Assembly: GCA_012274205.1 (NCBI GenBank)
Contig: JAAOZY010000370.1
Location: forward strand, 1 to 10,556
Direction: 5' to 3'
Origin: Betaproteobacteria bacterium
Lineage (GTDB): Bacteria; Pseudomonadota; Gammaproteobacteria; Burkholderiales; SG8-39
Length of the DNA: 10,556 nucleotides
Shown: positions 6,448 through 10,556 of the stretch, piece after piece
Position numbering within the stretch: the stretch's first letter is position 1
How the letters are laid out: each line of letters starts with the position of its first letter
Notes under the pieces: model-generated
Databases searched by the model: none
Told to the model about the DNA's origin: nothing
The model's input: only the letters and a program-made list of their open reading frames with translations
Position numbers and translations under genes: made by a program

Positions 6448-6490
6448 ATTTTACCATTCTTTGCATGGTCCTCTTGTGACCCTTGTCACA
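6448..6490 (-). promoter_or_regulatory. Candidate class II CRP-type promoter for pcm-rhodanese-tolC
   Basis: On the minus strand a perfect TGTGA-N6-TCACA palindrome (6490-6475) is followed after 21 nt by TAAAAT (6453-6448), five of six matches to TATAAT, preceded by an extended -10 TG at -15/-14. If transcription starts at 6441, the palindrome centre lies at -41.5, exactly the class II CRP spacing seen at promoters such as galP1, which likewise has an extended -10. There is no recognisable -35 box, as expected for activator dependence. The site overlaps the RND stop codon. The regulator is inferred from the motif only. Confidence 0.5.
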
Positions 6491-9400
6491 TACCCTGCGC
6501 GGCGTTCGCGGGCGTGGCTGCGGGAGCGGCTGCGGCGCCGCCCTGTGCGTCGCGCTTGCTGTCCGGCGAGCCCGTTCCCTGCCCGGACCCGAACCAACGC
6601 CGTGCCCAGTGCGCCAGGTCGTCCAGATAGGTGTAGATCACCGGCACCACAACCAGCGTCAGCAGGGTGGAGGTAATGATGCCGCCGATCACGGCGTGCG
6701 CCATTGGCGCGCGCTGCTCCGAGCCCTCGCCGATCCCCAGTGCCAGCGGAATCATGCCGAACACCATGGCAAAGGTGGTCATCAGGATGGGGCGCAGCCG
6801 GATGCGCCCGGCCTCGAGGATGGCTTGGGCGCGGTCCTTGCCGGCGGTGCGCAGCTGGTTGGTGAAATCCACTAGCAGGATCGCATTCTTGGTCACCAGG
6901 CCCATGAGCATGACGAAGCCGATGATGGAGAAAATATTGAGCGTCGAGCGCGCGATCAGCAGCGCGAGCAGCACCCCGATCAGGGACAGCGGCAGCGACA
7001 TCATGATCGCCACCGGTTGCAGGAAGGAGCCGAACTGGCTCGCGAGTATGAGATAAATGAATATCACCGCCAGCAGCAGCGCCGACAGCGCATAGCCCAT
7101 GGTTTCCTGGATGTCCTTGGTCGAACCGCCCATGACGAAGCGATAGCCGGGCGGGGTCGGCAGCTTGGCGAGCTGTGCGGCGATTTCCTTGCCCAGATCG
7201 CCCGCGGGCCGGCCCAGCGCGTTAGCGGTGACCAGCACTTCGCGCGTCAGGTCCTTGCGGTTGATCTGGGTGGCGCCCAGGGTCGGCACGAATTCGGCGA
7301 CCTGGCGCAGCGGCACCATTTTCGGACTGCCGTCCGTGCCAACCTGGTTGCTCGCGATATAGATGCGCCCCAGATCGCCGCGGTTTTCGCGCTCGCCCTT
7401 GGGCAGACGCACTTTGACGTCGTAATTCTCCTCATCCGGCGCCTTCCAGCTGGAGATCGCCTCGCCCGCAAGCAGCGGCCGCAGCGCTTCACCGATCCTG
7501 CCCACGCCCACGCCGAGGTCGCTCGCCAGTTCGCGGTCGATCCGTACCGCCACCGTGGGCTTGGCCGCTTTGAGGCTGGAGTCGATATCCACCAGGCCGT
7601 CGATCCTGCCCATGATCGCTTTTACCTGCTGCGACAGCCGTTCGATTTCCGCCATGTCCGGGCCCTGCACCGAGACCTGCAGCGGCTTGCCGCTGCCGAC
7701 CGGGGCGTAGACGCCGAGGTTGGTGATTTCAATGCCCGCGATCTGGCGCAGACGCTCGCGCATGACTTTCTGCAGCTGTTTCAGACCGGCGGCGCGTTGG
7801 CCGCGATCGACCAGCCGGACAAATATGGTGGCGTAATTCTTGCCGGGTGTGGTTCCGGTGTTGAGCGTCGCATAGGTATAGATCACTTCGGGATACTCCC
7901 GCAGCGCGCCTTCCGCCTGCTGCACCTTGGCCTGGGTGAATTCGAGCGAGGAGCCTACCGGGGTATTCAGCTGCACCAGGATCTCGGCCAGATCGGCCTC
8001 GGGCACGAATTCGGACCCGATCCTCGGCACCAGGGCGAAGGCGCCGAGAAAACTTGCCAGCGCGATGCCAATTACGCTCTTGCGGTGCGCGAGCGACCAG
8101 GAAAGCAGCTTCGAATAGCGCTCGCTGACGCGCTGGATCATGGCTTCGTTCCAGGACAGCATGCGCGCGAACCGGCCTTTGCCGTGCACGCCGTGCGCCG
8201 CCGGGTCGTACCAGATCGAGGACAGCATCGGATCGAGCGTGAAGCTCACGAACATCGAAAGCAACACCGCCGCCGCGACGGTGATGCCGAACTGATGGAA
8301 GAACCTGCCGATGATGCCTCCCATGAATCCCACCGGCAGGAATACCGCCACGATGCTGAAGGTGGTAGCCATCACCGCCAGGCCGATTTCCCGGGTGCCG
8401 TCGAGCGCGGCATCGTGATGGCTCTTGCCCATGGCGAGGTGGCGCACGATGTTCTCGCGCACCACGATGGCGTCGTCGATCAGCAGACCCACGCACAGGC
8501 TCATCGCCATCAGTGTGAGCATGTTGACGGTGAAGCCGGCCGCGTACATCACGAGGAAGGTGCCGATGAGCGAAATCGGCAGGGTGAGCCCGGTGATCAC
8601 CGTGCTGCGCCAGCTGTTGAGGAACAGGAACACGATCAGGATGGTAAGCGCCGCGCCCTCGAGCAGGGTGTGCTTGACGTTGTTGACCGAATTGCGGATG
8701 CCACGCGAGGTGTCGCGCACCACGTCCAGCGTGACGTCGGGCGGCAGCTGTTGCTTCAGCCCCGCCACCACCTGCAGCACGTTGTCCACCGTGTCGATGG
8801 TGTTGGCGCTCTGCGATTTGACAATGTCCAGGGAAATTACGCGTTTGCCGTTGACCAGCGCCGCGCTTTCCTCCTCTTCCTGGCCGTCGACCACGGTGGC
8901 GACCTGCGACAGGTATACCGGTTGGCCGCCGCGGCGCGCGACGATGATGCGGTTGAACTGCTCGGGCCGGGTGATGCGCCCTTGCACCTGCACCAGCTTC
9001 TCCGCGTCGCGCGTGGTGACCGCGCCCGCCGGCAGTTCCTGGTTTTCGCTGCGCACCGCGGTGATCACCTGGTCGATGCCCACGCTCAGCGATTCCATTT
9101 CGGCGGGCTTGAGGAAGATCTGGATTTCACGCTTTACCCCGCCCACCAGCGTAATCTGGCCGACGCCGCGCGCGGTTTCAATGCGCTTCTTGATCACCTG
9201 GTCGGCGAGCGTGGTGATTTCGCGCAGCGGCCGGCTGTCCGAGCGCACGGCGAGCGAGACGATGGGCAGGTCGTCCGGGTTGAAGCGGGTGACGCGCGGC
9301 TCCTTTACTTCCTTGCGGAACGCGACTTTGACCACCGCCACTTTTTCGCGCACGTCCTGCACCGCAATGGCCGGGTCGACGCTGAGGTCGAATTCGGCGA

Positions 9401-9674
9401 TCACCACCGACAGGCCTTCGTAGGAGCGCGAGGACAGCGTCTTGATGCCGCTGATGGTGTTGATCGCCTCCTCGATGTTGCGGCTGATGTCGGTTTCCAC
9501 GCTTTCGGGCGAGGCGCCCGGGTACTCGGTCTGCACCACCACCACCGGGAAGTTGATGTCGGGAAACTGCTCGACCGCGAGCCGCTGGTAGGAGAACAGT
9601 CCCAGCACCAGGAACGCCGCCATCATCATGGTGGCGAATACCGGATTGTTGATCGATATGCGGGTGAACCACAT
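6486..9674 (-). CDS. HAE1-family RND multidrug efflux permease (AcrB-like)
   Basis: A 1062-residue inner-membrane proton-drug antiporter of the hydrophobe/amphiphile efflux-1 group. The layout is typical: TM1 at about 10-30, a large periplasmic loop (about 31-335), TM2-TM6 (about 336-485), TM7 (about 530-550), a second periplasmic loop (about 551-860) and TM8-TM12 (about 861-1015). The proton-relay residues are present: Asp400-Asp401 in GLLIDDAIVVREN (TM4) and Lys929 in GLVTKNAILLVDF (TM10). FPDINFPVVVVQTEYPGASPE (37-57) is the classic N-terminal signature. The C-terminus ends in a Gly/Ala/Pro/Gln-rich tail of about 33 residues without predicted fold. The ATG at 9674 has a good Shine-Dalgarno, AGGAAG, 8 nt upstream and overlapping the adaptor's TAG. 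Substrates cannot be read from the sequence. It pairs with the upstream adaptor and plausibly with the TolC at 3974. Confidence 0.94.
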   Translation of the reverse strand: MWFTRISINNPVFATMMMAAFLVLGLFSYQRLAVEQFPDINFPVVVVQTEYPGASPESVETDISRNIEEAINTISGIKTLSSRSYEGLSVVIAEFDLSVDPAIAVQDVREKVAVVKVAFRKEVKEPRVTRFNPDDLPIVSLAVRSDSRPLREITTLADQVIKKRIETARGVGQITLVGGVKREIQIFLKPAEMESLSVGIDQVITAVRSENQELPAGAVTTRDAEKLVQVQGRITRPEQFNRIIVARRGGQPVYLSQVATVVDGQEEEESAALVNGKRVISLDIVKSQSANTIDTVDNVLQVVAGLKQQLPPDVTLDVVRDTSRGIRNSVNNVKHTLLEGAALTILIVFLFLNSWRSTVITGLTLPISLIGTFLVMYAAGFTVNMLTLMAMSLCVGLLIDDAIVVRENIVRHLAMGKSHHDAALDGTREIGLAVMATTFSIVAVFLPVGFMGGIIGRFFHQFGITVAAAVLLSMFVSFTLDPMLSSIWYDPAAHGVHGKGRFARMLSWNEAMIQRVSERYSKLLSWSLAHRKSVIGIALASFLGAFALVPRIGSEFVPEADLAEILVQLNTPVGSSLEFTQAKVQQAEGALREYPEVIYTYATLNTGTTPGKNYATIFVRLVDRGQRAAGLKQLQKVMRERLRQIAGIEITNLGVYAPVGSGKPLQVSVQGPDMAEIERLSQQVKAIMGRIDGLVDIDSSLKAAKPTVAVRIDRELASDLGVGVGRIGEALRPLLAGEAISSWKAPDEENYDVKVRLPKGERENRGDLGRIYIASNQVGTDGSPKMVPLRQVAEFVPTLGATQINRKDLTREVLVTANALGRPAGDLGKEIAAQLAKLPTPPGYRFVMGGSTKDIQETMGYALSALLLAVIFIYLILASQFGSFLQPVAIMMSLPLSLIGVLLALLIARSTLNIFSIIGFVMLMGLVTKNAILLVDFTNQLRTAGKDRAQAILEAGRIRLRPILMTTFAMVFGMIPLALGIGEGSEQRAPMAHAVIGGIITSTLLTLVVVPVIYTYLDDLAHWARRWFGSGQGTGSPDSKRDAQGGAAAAPAATPANAAQGM

Positions 9675-9686
9675 GTGGCGGTCTTC

Positions 9687-10556
9687 CTAGTTTCTTGCCG
9701 GCGCGATCTTGACGCTCGCCCCTGGGCGCAGCGTGCCCGAGTTGGCGCGCAGCACCCGGCTTTGCGCGTCCAGACCTTCTACGATCTGCACCACGCCCTC
9801 GTCCTCGTCCCTGAGGCCGAGCGTGACCGCGCGCTGCTCCAGCCGGCCGTCGGCGATGCGCAGCACATAGGCCTTGCCGCTCTCCTCGCGCACGGCGGAG
9901 AGGGGCAGCACCTGCGCCGATTCGATCCGGCTCAGCGTCACGCTGCCTTTGGCGAACATGCCGCCCTTGAGCGTGCCGTCGCTATTGGGCAGATGGGCAT
10001 ATACGATGATGGAGCGCGAGCCGCTTTGCGTGGTGGGATTGATGCGGTCGATGCTGCCGCGGAATTCGCGCTCGCCGAAACCTTCGACGCGAAAGATTGC
10101 TTCCTGGCCGATGCGGATGTTGGGGATGTCGCCTGCGGGTACCGCCGACTCCACTTCCATTTCCGCGAGGTCCACCAGCGTAAGTATCTTGCCGTCGACC
10201 GGCAGCTTCTCCCCCGGCTGTGCGTGGCGCTGCGAGACGATGCCCGCCTGCGGCGCGCTGACCACGGTGTCGGCGAGCGCTTTCCTTGCCAGCGCCACCT
10301 GCGCCTCCAGCGCCTTGAGCTTGGCCTCTGACACCTGGTAGTTGCTCTGCACGCTGTCGAATGCATTTTGCGAGATGAATTTCTGCTGCAGCAGCGCCAG
10401 GTTGTTGGCGCGGTTTTTTTGCGCCAGGGCCAGCTGCGCGCGGCCGGCCTCGAGATCGGCGACTTTCTCGTCCAGGCGCGCCGCGGCGTCCTGGGCGTCG
10501 ATGCGTGCAAGCACCTGCCCGGCGCGCACTGCCTCGCCTTCGCGCACCAGCATCGA
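9687..10556 (-). CDS. RND periplasmic adaptor (membrane fusion protein), 5' end outside the window
   Basis: This is an AcrA/MexA-type adaptor bridging the RND permease and the outer-membrane channel. About 289 C-terminal residues are visible and the frame is open to the window edge. The apparent Met at 10553 is internal, because it falls within the first lipoyl half-motif (LVREGEAVRAGQVLARID), so the signal peptide and first strands are missing. Following domains are a short alpha-hairpin rich in Ala, Gln and Leu (DEKVADLEAG to ALEAQVALARKAL), the second lipoyl half (VVSAPQAGIVSQRHAQPGEKL), a beta-barrel (VESAVPAGDIPNIRIGQEAIF onward) and the membrane-proximal domain with LPLSAVREE. The stop lies 12 nt before the permease start and overlaps its Shine-Dalgarno, so the two are one operon. 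Confidence 0.92.
   Translation of the reverse strand, partial: SMLVREGEAVRAGQVLARIDAQDAAARLDEKVADLEAGRAQLALAQKNRANNLALLQQKFISQNAFDSVQSNYQVSEAKLKALEAQVALARKALADTVVSAPQAGIVSQRHAQPGEKLPVDGKILTLVDLAEMEVESAVPAGDIPNIRIGQEAIFRVEGFGEREFRGSIDRINPTTQSGSRSIIVYAHLPNSDGTLKGGMFAKGSVTLSRIESAQVLPLSAVREESGKAYVLRIADGRLEQRAVTLGLRDEDEGVVQIVEGLDAQSRVLRANSGTLRPGASVKIAPARN

Noticed and set aside
7017..10331. A 1104-codon open frame on the plus strand opposite the RND and adaptor genes.
   Set aside because: Its translation is rich in His, Arg, Asp and Ala with no domain or membrane pattern. It is the expected antisense shadow of GC-biased codons in two genes that have full family signatures.

Overview
This window looks like chromosomal DNA from a high-GC Gram-negative bacterium, most likely a betaproteobacterium. 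The evidence is the lipopolysaccharide (LPS) inner-core genes waaC and waaA converging on a pcm-like methyltransferase / rhodanese / tolC row, an arrangement I recall from Burkholderia/Ralstonia-type genomes, together with an HAE1-type RND pump and codon use strongly biased to G/C. The genus cannot be read from the sequence. Coding density is high. There are nine protein genes, no tRNA or rRNA genes, no CRISPR array and no insertion sequence.

Left part (1-3970): LPS assembly. On the minus strand, a WaaE/LgtF-like family 2 glycosyltransferase (TTG start at 1584) is followed by a TylF-type sugar O-methyltransferase (782-30) of clearly lower GC, probably an acquired surface-polysaccharide gene. 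Divergent from them, after a 68-bp gap with a TATAAT box, run waaC (heptosyltransferase I) and waaA (Kdo transferase), which overlap by ATGA. A hairpin with a short T-run ends the waaCA unit at 3939-3963.

Right part (3974-10556): export. All genes are on the minus strand. In transcription order they are a periplasmic adaptor (cut by the window edge), an HAE1-family RND permease of 1062 residues, a 187-bp gap, a PCMT-family methyltransferase, a single-domain rhodanese, and a TolC-type outer-membrane channel. Adaptor, RND permease and TolC could form one tripartite efflux pump, although the channel gene sits in a separate downstream group. The last three genes are packed within 2-7 nt of each other.

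The most interesting DNA is the gap between the RND gene and the pcm-like gene. A perfect TGTGA-N6-TCACA palindrome straddles the RND stop codon and lies exactly 41.5 bp from the start point predicted by an extended -10 box (TGGTAAAAT), which is the geometry of a class II CRP-dependent promoter. Downstream of it are a perfect 11-bp inverted repeat and a large terminator-like hairpin. That hairpin is a second copy of the element behind waaA; the two copies carry a compensatory base-pair change. The predicted leader of the pcm-rhodanese-tolC operon would therefore contain a repeat-derived terminator, either as the RND operon's terminator or as an attenuator.
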